From Chondrus crispus (taxonomy: Eukaryota; Rhodophyta; Florideophyceae; Gigartinales; Gigartinaceae): a stretch of 64,000 nt of DNA. The stretch lies in assembly GCF_000350225.1 (NCBI RefSeq), contig NW_005178811.1, positions 186,001-250,000 on the forward strand, written 5' to 3'. The notes under the pieces are model-generated. The model did not search any database, was not told the DNA's origin, and saw only the letters and a list, made by a program, of their open reading frames with translations. Positions 10,033-21,809 of the stretch are shown here, one piece after another (position 1 is the stretch's first letter; each line of letters starts with the position of its first letter). The position numbers and the translations under genes were made by a program.

Positions 10033-10588
10033 GTGGCAAGCATTACAAATGGAGCAATGCTTGCCACATGACCTGGAGGGGGGTGATGTTGCTTGATGTG
10101 ATCACAGCATGGGTTTTGGGGGGAGGCTGCGGGGAAGTGGGGGCGAAGGTGGGTAATGGAGCGGGGGATGAGTAAGTTGCGCAAAAGGTGCGAACCATGA
10201 CCGAGGTGCTGGAGCGATCGTCCCACGAGGTGGCTCTCAGCCACGTGACACTGTATTCACTCAGCAAGGCGGATATTTTACGGGTCTCCTGGTTGCTGCG
10301 ATTTTTTCAAGTGGCAAGCATTACAGATGAATCAATACTTGCCACATGACTTAGAACGGGGGCGATGCTGCTTGATATGGTCACAGCATGGGTTTTGAGA
10401 GGAGGTTGCGTGGAAGTGGGGGCGAAGGTGGGTAATGGGGCGAGGGATGAGCAAGTGGTACAAATGGTGCGTACGATGATCGAGGAGCTGGAGCGGATGT
10501 CGAAAGAGGTGGTCGTCAGCCACAATACAATGTGGCCACTCAGCAAGGTGGATATCTTACGGGTCTCCTGATTGCTGCGATTTTGTCA
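10033..10588. repeat. direct tandem duplication, two ~278-bp units
   Basis: Unit 1 (10033-10310) and unit 2 (10311-10588) both begin GTGGCAAGCATTACA. They share GTGGGGGCGAAGGTGGGTAATG and GATATTTTACGGGTCTCCT or near-identical versions, and end at a CTGCGATTTT motif. By eye they differ at roughly one base in six. No strong coding signal was seen, though a minus-strand frame continues through both. Confidence 0.8.
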
Positions 10589-10594
10589 GGTACA

Positions 10595-11505
10595 TCATAA
10601 AGGCCTGCATAATCGCATCGCGATTTTTTCTGGACTTCTCCCGCTGTGTTCAGCTTCATCTCGTTCGTCTTGTCTCCTTTTTCGTTCTTCCTCCCGTTCG
10701 TAGGCTGTACTTCTTGCTTCTTCTTCCCGCCTCTCTCGAGCCTCCTGCCGCTCCCGTTCTGCCCTTTCCCGCTCAGTAATCCGGAATTCGCGTTCCTGTA
10801 TAAGGGAAGCTTTCACAATTGCCACCAAATCGTCATCTTGAGAGTGACTACCGTGGCGTGATTCGTTTATGCACAATTGGAAAGGCAAGCCATATTGTAG
10901 ATGGTGACGAAGACCTTAGAGGAATACCGCCTTCATCATCATTACCTTCGTCAGCATCTCTTGGACTGCTTGATTGGTTATTTTCTTCTAAGCTCATATC
11001 TTCCTCAGATCCATTTCCATCCAAATCACTGCAGTCTCCATCTCCTAAATCTACCCTTGACGTCATATCTTGCCTCAGCTTCTTTGCACGCAATACTGAA
11101 GCAGGGATTCTCGGATCTCCTGTTGGGGCTTTTTTCCTGTAAAGAATCGCAAACTTGCGGCGCAGCGAGTCTGTAGTCCGATTCGTGTCTGGGTATCGTG
11201 TCTTGTGAATGCGGCAGACTGCGTCCCACTCATCCCCTTCCACTGGCAAGTGTTCCTCTAGAATGTCTAAAAAGCTTTCCAGTTCTTTTTCTGTGAATGA
11301 GGCCCCACGCCCAGCACCATTTGATCTCTTTTTCTTGCGGCATGAGTACGTTTCTGAACACCTCGAAGAACGCTCAAACGGCGCCGAGAAGCCTCCAGCG
11401 AGTAGCAAGCAGGTGGAGGGGGGAGATCCTGACAAGAAGAAGACGGTGGACTGTGCGCGGGTAGAGAGACCGGCTAGATACTTTCATCGTCTGTCTCACG
11501 TGTTG
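10595..11505 (-). pseudogene. DUF6818 (SANT/Myb-like) protein, frame broken and no ATG
   Basis: On the minus strand, a block from about 11330 to 11070 matches the DUF6818 signature: FTEKELESFLDILEEHLPV, GDEWDAVCRIHKTRYP, RTTDSLRRKFAILYRKKAPT and GDPRIPASVLRAKKLRQDM. An acidic low-complexity region follows. The frame stops near 10848, while an overlapping frame continues as a strongly charged coiled coil (RERAERERQEARERREEEA) to 10595, so a one-base shift or small intron lies near 10870. No in-frame ATG precedes the domain, so the first exon or start is missing. DUF6818 proteins are known in oomycetes and fungi as trihelix/SANT-like putative DNA-binding proteins of unknown role. Harbinger elements often carry a SANT/Myb-like second gene, so this could be a remnant of H2; that is inference. 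Confidence 0.7.
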
Positions 11506-11689
11506 AAAGAGATGCATGGTCGTAGCCGTAAACATTACGGCCTCGGCGCACGGTGGGAGGGGTTGTTGCTGGGACGAAGGAGCCGCCGGCTTGGGGAGAA
11601 ATCTCGGGTGCCGGCTCCTCGTCGGAGTCGGTGTAGTACAACGACCAGCGAGCTCGCAGGGAGGTTATTAACCGTGCGGCCGTGTACGG

Positions 11690-11920
11690 GGCACACGTGG
11701 GCGGGTGTACCCACGTGTAGGGATCGCGCGCGTTGACCGACCGGCCGTGGCGTGGCGCACGTGTACAGTAGCACACGTGTCGTCCATGCGGTAGTCTACG
11801 CGTGCTACGTGTGCGCGTTAGCACACGTGTCGTGCGTGCGGTAGTCTGTAAGCAACACGCGTGTACAGTAGTGCACATGTGTAGTGGCAGCGTCCGCGCG
11901 GTAGCAGTAATTATGGCGCT
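11690..11920. repeat. cluster of ACACGTGT palindromes in a degenerate ~60-bp repeat
   Basis: ACACGTGGG...CCCACGTGT forms an inverted pair at about 11691-11719. Further on, CACGTGTACAGTAG, GCACACGTGTCGT, GTGCGGTAGTCT and similar strings recur with a period near 60 bp. CACGTG cores are typical bHLH/bZIP (E-box/G-box) sites. The same core is frequent in the LTRs of elements A and B. Confidence 0.6.
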
Positions 11921-12008
11921 AACTTTTTAATTGTGTACAGTACCCGGCACGCACTAGGCGGCAGGTACTGTAATACTGTACCACGACAGGTGTCCAAGTC
12001 GTCTCTCT

Positions 12009-12628
12009 TGTAGCATAACTACAAAAGAATTAGATTAGAAATTGGATCCGGCGCTGTAAGGCACGAGCCTTACAGACAGCCGGTACCACATGTGTACGGG
12101 GGTACGCGCCCCCACGTGTACTATACGTGTACGACACGTATACAGTCAGCCCCGTCGGCTGACAGGGCCGACTACAGTATTGCCGCATAGTACAGTACGT
12201 ACTGTACTAAGTTACGATAGACTAATTGTACATTAAATAACGGGGCGGACCGGCGGCGGCGAAGGGGGACAAGCACGGACTTGTCCACGACCTACCGCCT
12301 AGGTCTGACTTGCAGCTTATCCTAAGCAAGCTTCCGTTAGCTACCTTAAGGCGAGACCGAGCGCGGGTAGAGGACGCGCGAGCACTTGAGCGAGCCTAGA
12401 TCCACCTGCGCCCGTCAGCGCTGGAACGTAACCCAGCGCTGCTCCGGGGCGTCGAGGCGTAGATCGGCCCGCACGTCTGCGCGTCCTCCCCCCGATCCCG
12501 CTCTACCACGCTACTCGGGCCCGTGCTCCGGTTTCATTAGTTGGTCCGACTTCCCCCGTCTTCTCATACGTACGGGTCTTCCAGGACTAAGCATACACCC
12601 CTATCCGTTTAGGGGTGTTTATGCTACA
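12009..12628 (+). repeat. 5' LTR of element A (620 bp)
   Basis: It begins TGTAGCATAACTAC and ends GGTGTTTATGCTACA, a perfect 10-bp terminal inverted repeat. It contains several CACGTG and TACACGTA-like palindromes around 12095-12140, plausible promoter elements. Confidence 0.95.
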
Positions 12629-12629
12629 G

Positions 12630-12647
12630 TGGTCTCCCGACCTAGAA
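12630..12647 (+). other. primer-binding site of element A
   Basis: TGGTCTCCCGACCTAGAA starts one base after the LTR. The TGG start pairs with a tRNA 3' CCA. The same 18-mer, with at most one change, follows the 5' LTRs of B and C. The matching tRNA could not be named by eye. Confidence 0.75.
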
Positions 12648-12704
12648 GACCCCGAGATCTTTCCGAGAAGACTTTCCTTTTCCTCCGCGTCCGTACGCGT
12701 CGAG

Positions 12705-14992
12705 ATGATTCAAGAATACGCCCCCTCGATCCGCTCCGAACCGGTGGATCCGAGGGCGGCCGCTATGCACGCCCCATCACCGCCGTTCGGCGACGGCGAC
12801 GCTGGTCTTCGAGACGGCAAACCGTCGCCTGAGTCCCCTGAAGGACAAGCGGCGGCAATGTTCGACCGCATCGCAGACTACATCGAGTAAGTCCTTACTT
12901 CCCTCCGCATCGACGTTACGGACGCCGTCTACTCGCGCTGCATGGACGAGCTCCGATCCATCCGCAAGGGGAGGTTTGACTGCGTCACCCAGTCGCTGGA
13001 GAATCTCCGAGCACTGGTCGACCAGTTGCACTCGCGACTGGTGCTCGTCGAAGACTCGCGTCTCGAGAATCCCGCTACGTATGGGGAAGGTCGTCCCGCG
13101 AGGCGGCCCTCATCGACACGTCCTGACGCTCGTCAACCCCCCTCGGCGGAGCAACTTGGTGCCCTCGCTCACCTCACCGATGAGCTGGAGTCCACGCGGT
13201 AGCGCGCCCGTGACCTGGAACGTACCATCGCCGCAAGGCTGCCCGGTGCCCCCACGCGAGGGCCCGGTGGTGCTGTACCTCCGGATGCTGCCGCCCCGCA
13301 AGGATGGCCCCCAACTGTGGCCGAGCCCAGTCGGGACGCAGGAGAAAGACGATCTCCGATGGACGCCAAAGTCGCGTCCGAGTCCCAAGCTCTGCCACAT
13401 GCCCCCGGAAACATGTGGCAGACGGGACGGGTGCCGTATCGTAACGACCCGGACCGTGGAGTAGCCGCTCGCGGATCAGGAGAACCCATGTTCTCCGTCG
13501 ATCCCTGCTGGGCCGGCTACCCGCCGGTGGACCACACCGCGCGACCCGGACCGGTAGACGTCCATACGCTACCCGTTACCCCGTTCGGCACGCTGGGTCT
13601 CGCTAAACCCGGACCCGAGCGGGTACATACGATGATGCAAGAGTTCGGCGCCGTCGCTGACTATCGTATGTACCGCTTAGATAGCACCTCGAGGCTCGTT
13701 ACCTCGGGTGATGCGGGACGGACTGCGAAGTATGTGCAACGCTGTCATGGGATCCGTCCCACGATGCGTAGCTTCGACGGTACGGACCCTATTCAGCTAC
13801 TGCCGTTCTTGAAGGATATCCGGATAACCTTCAACTCGCAACACCTGACGAAAGGTGTTGCGGTAGGAGTCCTCGCGCACTTCTTAGAGCGTGACGCGGA
13901 GCGCCTGTATACGAGTTATACGATGCGTGGCCTCCGCGCCGGTCAGCTCCACGACGATGTGATCTGGCCGGGGCTCGTGAATCAATTCTTGAAACGCTAC
14001 CTCACGGACGACGTGTTAGGTGAAGCGTACGAAGATGTCGCTACGGCGCGACAGAAACCCCACGAAACGGAGAGCACCTTTGCGGACTGGTTAGAAACTC
14101 CAGCCTTCCGGTGCACAGCAGTGTTCTTCGAACAGTCCCTCGCGCACTACTTCGTGCGGAGACTAGCGCCTGCGATCCGTGCCGCAGTTTCCGAGACCGC
14201 TCAGCGGCTGCCAAGCAGCCAGAATCCCGATCTACCGACCATCCGCCGCATCGCCACGGCGGAAGGGACTACGTACCGCGCCCGGCGCGGGTTAGCTCTG
14301 CCGGACCCGAAACTGGCAGGGAAGACTGGCAGGACTACGAAGTCCGCCGCAACAAGTTCGCCCGCCTCGGCCCTCCATATCGGGGAGGATGAGTGGCAGG
14401 CTGACCCTGTCCTCATTACGCAAAGAACGGGGCCTGTGGGAGGACGACCTCCCACGGCGATGTCGACCGGAACGACATCGAGTTACGCGACCGCCTTCGC
14501 GCCCCAAGAGTGGCAAGGGGTACGGACCCCCGGGTCGCAGAGCTCGACATCTCGATCCGAGATGCAGGAGGCGGAGCCCCTCGCGTGCCCCTCCTTACCG
14601 ATGAGGAAACCCTTCACGCGGCGACCTTCTCCTCAACGGATGGTAGCACGTACGTGTGCTTTCTGTGCGGTACGTACGGACACGCTATGTACGCCTGCCC
14701 GTTCGTGTCGCCGGAAAAACGTATGTTCACGGCGTACAGGAACTACCGCTCCCAGATGGAGACACGCCCCGGTGCGCGTAACCTCCTCCGGCAGTGGGTC
14801 GGCCAGGGCCGTCCCGCGCGTCAAGGTTTCCCGAATCGTTCGGGTGGGGGCGCACAATTCGCCCCACGTGGAAGTGGGTATCGCCGTAACGAATTTGATC
14901 GTCGTGATCGATCCGATTACCGCCGGGCGGACACCAGGTATCCCCTTCAAGGAAGGGGAGGTGACCGAGACCGTTCTCGGTTACCTCAATAG
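12705..14992 (+). pseudogene. gag of element A with several stops and one frameshift
   Basis: From ATG 12705 one frame continues past TAA (12888-12890) and TAG (13200-13202) into an uninterrupted capsid-like region at ~13317-14300. This includes MRSFDGTDPIQLLPFLKDIR, GVAVGVLAHFLERDAERLY and VNQFLKRYL, which align with gag of B and C. Near 14310 the sensible frame shifts; it then reads ETGREDWQDYEVRRNKFARL, crosses TGA codons at 14390 and 14402, and reaches a CCHC zinc knuckle, VCFLCGTYGHAMYAC (C-x2-C-x4-H-x4-C). An Arg/Gly-rich tail ends at 14992. Gag should form the virus-like particle and bind element RNA; this copy cannot make it whole. Confidence 0.85.
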
Positions 14993-15411
14993 GTACAGAA
15001 TGCGATCATGTACCTGCAAGATTGAGTAGAGGGTCCACCTCCCCTACCCGAGGATGGTCACGAAGGAGAACCGGTTCCCCCTGTCCCCCATATCCTGCGA
15101 CGTCTGGACGTCGCAGGTCAAGGTCTAGAAGTGCCCGAATACTTCGCCGATGAGGTAGTGCCGCAGTGGGTAAGACGTCCCGACCCACGCGGCCGAGGAC
15201 CGGAAGAAGACCTGGCCGCCGATGGCCAGGAAGGTAGCTCCGATAGCACCGGTAGTTCGAAAAAAGGGTAAAGACGGTTACGTCCGCGCCGTCGAGTGAG
15301 CCGTCTTGTCCCCATGAACTCGACCGATCCCTACGTGCTCGCTTAGGTCACGGGGGGTATTGTCCGATAATACACCCCTCGCCACCGTAAGCGAGCACAG
15401 TAGCCCCTGCA

Positions 15412-18400
15412 ATGCCGATACAGGGGGGAGCGAACGTCGAGGCCTCCTTAAGCCCGACGTTAGAAGAGGACAGCACTGGGACGCTCGGAATCCCGGTGAT
15501 GGGTAATGAAAAGGACGGGAGTACCGACGATCGAAAAGAACCGGTCGACTTCCAGACTCCTGTGAGGCCAAGGGAGCCGACGAAATGTCCGCTACGTACG
15601 TACTCAAGCACCCGGGGGGCATCACTGAGACGCGGACGCCCCACGACTCGGGCAGAAGGAAACGCAGGAGGGGCCAGAACCGAAGGCGACGGCCTCGGCG
15701 GCACGATCTCGCCGAACGGGCCGCCCCCAAGATGGTCGACGGCATCGTATGCCTCATGACGTCCAAGATATATAACGTCCTTGGCCCCGTGCCCACCGAA
15801 GATAACGCGTTCAAGCCCCACACGATCGCCGTCGATACGTGTTCTGGCTACAACTTAGTGAGGAAGGCCGACCTCCCTGCCGACTGGAACCGCTTCGTAA
15901 TACGCGACGCGCCATTAACCCGACTGGCTGGTGCAAACAGTAACCCGCTTCGACTTACGGCGGTCGTCCGCCTTGCAGTCCGGTTGCGGAACACGACGTT
16001 CCGTATACCGTTCGTGGTGACGGAACAGCTTGCCGTTCCCGTTCTTCTCGGCACGGCGTTCATCGATGCCCACGTACGTAGCATCGACATCGTCAGACAG
16101 AAGCTCGAACTTCGACACGGTGGCTTCGTAGCCATCGTCGACGGAAAGGGGAAGCCGAATCCCCCTACAAGGCGACACAGACGCCAAACGAGCCGGCCGG
16201 ATGTACGGGATGAGGCCCCGCAAGCGATCCGAATCGCCCGCTGGGTTACCATCCCCGCGATGTCGCAATCCCTAGTGCGCGTCACCACCGCGGGGAGGGG
16301 CCTCGTGTTCCTGGAACCAAAGCCCTCACCTCAACACCGAAATGGAGTGAGGTTGACGAATGGCGTCGTCGAGTTTCTGCCGAATCAGACCTTCGACGTC
16401 ATCGTCGCGAACTTTTCGCGACGGGAAAGGCGGCTTCCGAAGCACACCGTCGTGGGATACGCGAACCGCAACCCCCTCGCGATCCTCACGCCCGAACGGA
16501 GGGTCGCCCAAGGGATCGCGAACCCGCTACACCTGACCGACTTGACCGATCAAGTCGGGAAAGCGGGAACTGGACGACCGAGCTCCGACGAACGGTCACC
16601 TCAAGACCAACCGACGGCGGGGGTACTGTACCCCCGCAGAAAAGAGATCCCGAAAATCCACCGATGGATTGGGAAAAAGAAATCGACTTGTCATACATCG
16701 ACGATGACAAGCTCCGTGGCCACGTGCTCGAGATGCTCCGTAAGCACTCAAGCCTGTGGAGCGGTGCGCTCGGAACTATACGAGCGACGGAACACCGCAT
16801 TCCCCTCGAACCAGGTACGAAGCCGATACGTTCGATGCACTACCGTAAGGGGCCCGCGATGCGCGAAATGGTGGCGAAGGAGGTCAACAAGATGTTGAAC
16901 GCAGGGTTTATCGAACCCGCGAGCACCGAGTGGGCGTCTCCAGTGGTGCTCGTACCGAAGAAAGACGGATCTCTTCGGTTCTGCGTGGACTACCGGCATC
17001 TCAACGCGAAGACTGCAGCGGATTCATATCTGCTGCCTCGCATGGACGACTGCATCGACTCGCTTGGAGATGCAGCCGTCTCCACCACGTTGGACTGCAA
17101 TTCCAGTTATTGGCAGATCCCGGTCGCTCCGGAGGACCGGAATAAGACCACTTTTACTACGCACATGGGCACGTTTCGCCACTTGCGCATTCCGTTCGGA
17201 CTAAAAGGGGCACCGGCCACCTTCTAACGCGCACTCGACATCATCCTATCGGGCGTACGTTGGCAAATATGCCTCTTGTACCTGGATGATGTCATCGTGT
17301 TCTCACGTACGCACGGAGAACACGCAAAGCATCTCGACACTGTCTTGAGCTTGCTGAGGAGCGCCGGAATCTCCCTCACGCTCAAGAAGTGTGGCTTCTT
17401 TCAACCGAAGGTACACCCCCTAGGGCACGTCATTTCCCCAGGTAAGTTAAGTGTGGCCGATACGGCGGCCGACGCCTTCAAGACCTTCACGTTCAGGAGG
17501 ACGCTGACGCAAGTGCGCTCGTTCCTTGGGGCGTGCAACGTAAACCGCCGATTCGTTAAGGGGTTCGCGAAGATAGCCCGTTCTCTGACCGACATGACGC
17601 GTAAGGATTCGGATCCTGACTTCTACAACCCTACAGAGGCGCAACGGGAGGCGTTCGAGAACCTAAAGAAGTCCATGATCGCTCCTCCGATCTTCGCCCT
17701 TCCGCGGTACGGCCGTCCGTACATGATCGACACGGATGCGAGCCCCTACCAGTTGGGCTGCACGTTGCTCCAAGAGCACGACCAGCCAAACGATTGGCGA
17801 CCCGTCGGGTATTGGTCGTACACACTGTCCGATGGTGAGCGTAGCTACAGCGCTACGGAGCGTGAGTGCTTTGCTGTAGTGTGGGCCGTCCGCACACTAC
17901 GGCCGTACGTTGAAGGCAGGAAGTTCATCGTCCGGACGGATCACGACGCCCTGAGGTGGCCCATGTCCCTCACGGAGAGTTCCGGAAGGCTCACCCAGTG
18001 GCGGATACGTCTGGCTGAATACGATTTCACCATCCAGTACCGCCCCGGGCGCGTGCACCAGGCCCGGTACTAGTACCGGACGCCTTGTCACGCCTTGTGC
18101 CGCCAAGAGTCGCCGGCGACCCCAGCCCAGCCGTCGAAGTCGATGATGACATTCCCACCTTCGACGCGGGTACGACCGTTCGAGACGTATCGAACGAGCT
18201 CGTGGACCACGTCTGTACCGAAAATTGCAACCACGAGGTTGAACACGTCTTCGCGACGATTCGAAGCCAAGCTGGACCACGAAGAAGGTCGCCCGTCCGA
18301 AAGCGCGACGAACCAAGGGGCGACGACGAAGCCCCCGCTCTCCAAGGACCCCGTCCGTTCTGGGAGTAGAACGACGAGTTCGACGCCGTTGATCTCGAGC

Positions 18401-19962
18401 GCGCCGAAGAACCCGAGGTCGGGGCGCCCGCCTCCACGATCGCTCCTCCGCAGGACGACCTACCGGCCCCTCTTACGTTAGAGGAGATCGCCGAGGAGCA
18501 ACGCGTGGATGACTTCTGCCAAACCGTTTTGGCACGACAGTCAGAGTGCCGGGACTCCGCGTTCTTCGAGGACCACCAGGGGGTGCTCAAGCGGAGACAC
18601 CCCTTCGACCCTGCGATCGTGCAGGTGGTGGGGCCTCGGACGCTCCGCGCCAGGGTCCTTCGCCTGTGCCACAACCCGGCCATCGCGGGACACCCGGGCC
18701 AGAACCGTATGTATTACGCGCTACGTCGCGAGTACTACTGGCCCCATCTCGCCGCAGATGTCGCCGCTACGGTGCGGAGGTGTCGGACGTGCGCGATGAA
18801 CCGGGTTAAGTTGCGGAAACACCTCAACCATTTGAGGTTGTTCCCGGCAACTCGGCCGCTCGAGAGCCTGGCTATCGACATTCTGGGTCCGCTCCCCAGG
18901 ACTAAGGCAGGAAAACAGTTCCTGCTCTTAATTACCGACCGCTTCACTAAGCTTACGCAGGTCGTCGCACTACGTACGATTACTGCATACGCCGTCGCAG
19001 TCGCGTTCTACGACGCCTGGGTAATTAAGTACGCCGTCCCGCGCATTTTGCTGTCGGATAACGGACCGCAGTTCAAAGCCAAGTTCTTCCACAGCACGTG
19101 CCGGGTTCTCGGGATTATGAACCTATATACGTCGTCATACCATCCGCAAACGAACGGACAAGTCGAGCGATACAACCGGACGATCGCCTCAATGCTGCGC
19201 AACTACGTAGGCGAGCACCAAGATGACTGGGACGTGTACGTAGGGCCGCTTACGTATGCGTACAGTTCCCACGTACATCGCACGACGCGGACGACGCCCT
19301 TCGAGCTCGTAGTCAGCAGACCACCGCCAGAGTTCTCCCTTCGAAGAGTCGACGATGGCGTTCCCGCTGCCGACAGGGGGAATCAGAAAGCTGAGTTCCT
19401 AAAAACACTGGACGATACGATACAAAAAGCCTACGGAAGCTTGCGTCGGACCCAAGCACGATACAAACGCGACTTCTACAAGCGCGTTCGAAGAATTAAC
19501 GCACGTCTTAAGCCCGGGAATTACGTGTTCCTGAACCCTTCGGATGGGGGGAAGACGTCGAACAAACTCGCATCACCGGCAGTCCGACCGTACCGAGTGC
19601 TCGCGAATGACAAACGCACCATCACGATCGACCGCGATGGTGTAACCGAGCGCGTCACGGCAGACCGCTGCGTGTACTCACCCCCACCAGCGAACGAGCC
19701 TCGGGCGAGCACGACTACACCCAGTGACCTTGCCGTCAAGGTCAGGCAGGGGACGCAGTTCGCCGTAGAACGGCTGCTCAAGCACCGGGTCATGGAGGAT
19801 GGAACTACGGAGTTCCTCATCAAGTGGGCGGATTACGACACGCCCACCTGGACCGCGCCGACTCATGTCCCAGAAGAGCTCGTGTCTCGCTACGCGAAAA
19901 GACTTCGAGCGCGTACCGGTCGGGACCTCACTTCTGACCTGAACGCGGACGTTCAGTCTTGA
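15412..19962 (+). pseudogene. pol of element A: PR-RT-RNaseH-integrase-chromodomain, broken
   Basis: The protease region reads AVDTCSGYNLV (15830-15860) and later VPVLLG; the active-site DTG is DTC here. A frame change near 16650 leads into RT: EWASPVVLVPKKDGSLRFCV, CNSSYWQIPVA and YLDDVIVFSRT. In-frame TAA (17225-17227) replaces Gln in APATF(Q)RALD. RNase H follows with DTDASPYQLGCTLL and RTDHDALRW. An 11-base insertion at ~18064-18074 shifts the frame after RPGRVHQ; the next frame resumes VPDALSRLVPP. TAG at 18367-18369 is followed in frame by an intact integrase: zinc-binding HNPAIAGHPG...CRTC, IDILG, SDNGPQF and NGQVERYNRT hold the DDE residues. The C-terminal chromodomain (FAVERLLKHRV, EFLIKWADYDTPTWTAP) ends at 19962. 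This order defines a chromovirus-type Ty3 element. Confidence 0.93.
18064..18079. repeat. 16-bp palindrome made by a small insertion in pol A
   Basis: CCGGTACTAGTACCGG is a perfect palindrome. Comparison with the expected reading GRVHQ-VPDALSR shows about 11 extra bases at this point, so the palindrome was created by the insertion. Confidence 0.7.
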
Positions 19963-20745
19963 GGAAGGGGCCCTCAACCGTTCCGGTACGGCTAAACGCA
20001 ACCGTTTCGTTACGGTTATATAAGTCTCTCGCAATTGGAAGACAAGGAACGAAAGGAAGGATAGGCCCACGGACGATCGCCGACAAACGCGAGGCATATC
20101 AAAAAAAAGTTAATACGTATTGACAAGCAAGGTCGGGGTTACGAACACCCCTCCACAACCGTCGAAGGAGGATGCAGTACGAAGAACGCCACGGGGAGCA
20201 AGGCGCTTTGCTTGTCCCTGCGGGCATAGGGACTAGACAGAACGTACTGTCATACGAAAACATGGCAGACAACGACGGCTAAGGGAGCAATGGTTCACGT
20301 AATAACCGAAGGAACGAAAGAGCAGTCTCTGTTAGTGGCAAGAACGCAGACGAAGCCCTCACCGAGAGGACGCGTGCAATGGGCTCGAAGATGCGCGCCG
20401 GTACGCGAGAGATGCGCGCCGGTACGCCAAGGTACGCGTAGGCGAGAGGTGGAGGGTTCGGACGAACGGCCAGGAGCGCAACCCGATCGTTACATACTGT
20501 ACAGAGGCGGCATTGCGAAGCGCCGTCCCCGCTGTCGCCAGTCCGCTAGTGTACACTCAAAATAATGGGAGGCGCATGACAGCGCACCAATCACGGAGTG
20601 TGATTAAATTTTTGCGGAAATTATTTTCGCGGGAAAATTGGCCAAATTTTGGGAGGTGATTTTAGCAAGCGCACAGGTACTGTACGCCGCTCACGCGCAC
20701 GACAGGGAGCACGGGCCCTATAGGGCTCGTTGCACTGCAGCGTCA
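19963..20745. other. element A spacer after pol, before the C insertion
   Basis: No convincing gene. It contains a short direct repeat (GATGCGCGCCGGTACGC, twice within 20389-20430) and a GTTACGGTTATATAAGTC stretch near 20012 that has a TATATAA-like core. It is the left half of the region between pol and the antisense ORF; the right half resumes at 47204. Confidence 0.5.
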
Positions 20746-20750
20746 GTCCG

Positions 20751-21684
20751 TGTAGTGCAATGCGCCTGTTAGGCAGAGACCAAGGTCCGACGGTCCAACA
20801 CAAACAACAACAACAAAAACAACGACTGCCAACGGCACAGCGCTACGGAGTGTTCGAATCTCCCTGTCCTCTTTAAGCGGGTTTGCGGCCCGCAGTAGCT
20901 CAGATCCCTGATAGGGGGGCATACAGAAGGGCCCAGCCCGGGATCGGTAGATGGTGGTAGAGACTTGTAAAGGCAACTGCTCGACGAGTTCGGAGCGGTG
21001 TCTAGGTAAACCTGGTCCGATGGGTCGTAATTCCAATGCTCGAAGAACGCCTTGTACGCCTTATACCCTTGATAAGGTCTTCGACAGGGACGTCGCAACG
21101 TAGCCCGTCGGGAAAGAAGAAAACGTAGCAGCGCTACACCGTCGTACTGCCCAATGGCAAAGTACCAACACCGGATCGGTTGCAACCAGATTCCGATGGA
21201 ACCAACGCTGAGAAAAGCACCACTGGTGCCCCAGCACAGAAGCCCGATGGCTAATGACGTCACGTTGCGGATCGCAGTCCTACAAGGTGGGACCAACTCA
21301 AGATTAAGGGAAATTAGGATAGGGAAGTAAAGGAAAATTGATAAGGAAAAAGGGGATCCCCGAGCGCAAAGGATACCGTAGGCTAGAGTAGAAGGGAATG
21401 TCTTGTAAAAGACGAACTTCAACCAAGGCGATATCAAACTCTGGCAACTCGAGTTGTCTTTATTGACTTGGTCGGTCAAAGAGCTAAGTTATATAGAGCC
21501 CCGCCGGGGCGAGTACAGTAGCTCCCGGCTCTAGATTCTAGATCTAATTAGTAAATAAATTAAATAATTAAAATTATCGTGCGCTTCGTCGCACACCTGT
21601 GTCCCCCAAACCCGGACTACAGTATCCAATTTTTTTCCTTTTCACTTTTTTTCACCCCTCTTCTCAGGTGCGTATTGCACTACA
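20751..21684 (-). repeat. 3' LTR of element C (934 bp)
   Basis: On the plus strand it begins TGTAGTGCAATGCGCCTG and ends CAGGTGCGTATTGCACTACA, an inverted terminal repeat of about 15-18 bp. A minus-strand (sense) open frame of 236 codons (21479-20769) lies inside. A 6-base AAC-type indel and about 25 substitutions by eye separate it from the other copy. Confidence 0.95.
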
Positions 21685-21701
21685 TATCCCCCTTCTGAGC
21701 G
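21685..21701 (-). other. polypurine tract of element C
   Basis: Read on the minus strand, CAGAAGGGGGATA abuts the 3' LTR, the expected second-strand primer position. Element B has nearly the same tract. Confidence 0.7.
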
Positions 21702-21809
21702 CCCTTGCGCAACGCCAAGCCATCGTATAATCTCCTGCCGTCCCTAACCGTGTTTCCCAATCGTCAATCACTCTGCGCGGCGTTCTAGCAAGGGTAAGAC
21801 GAAAATACC

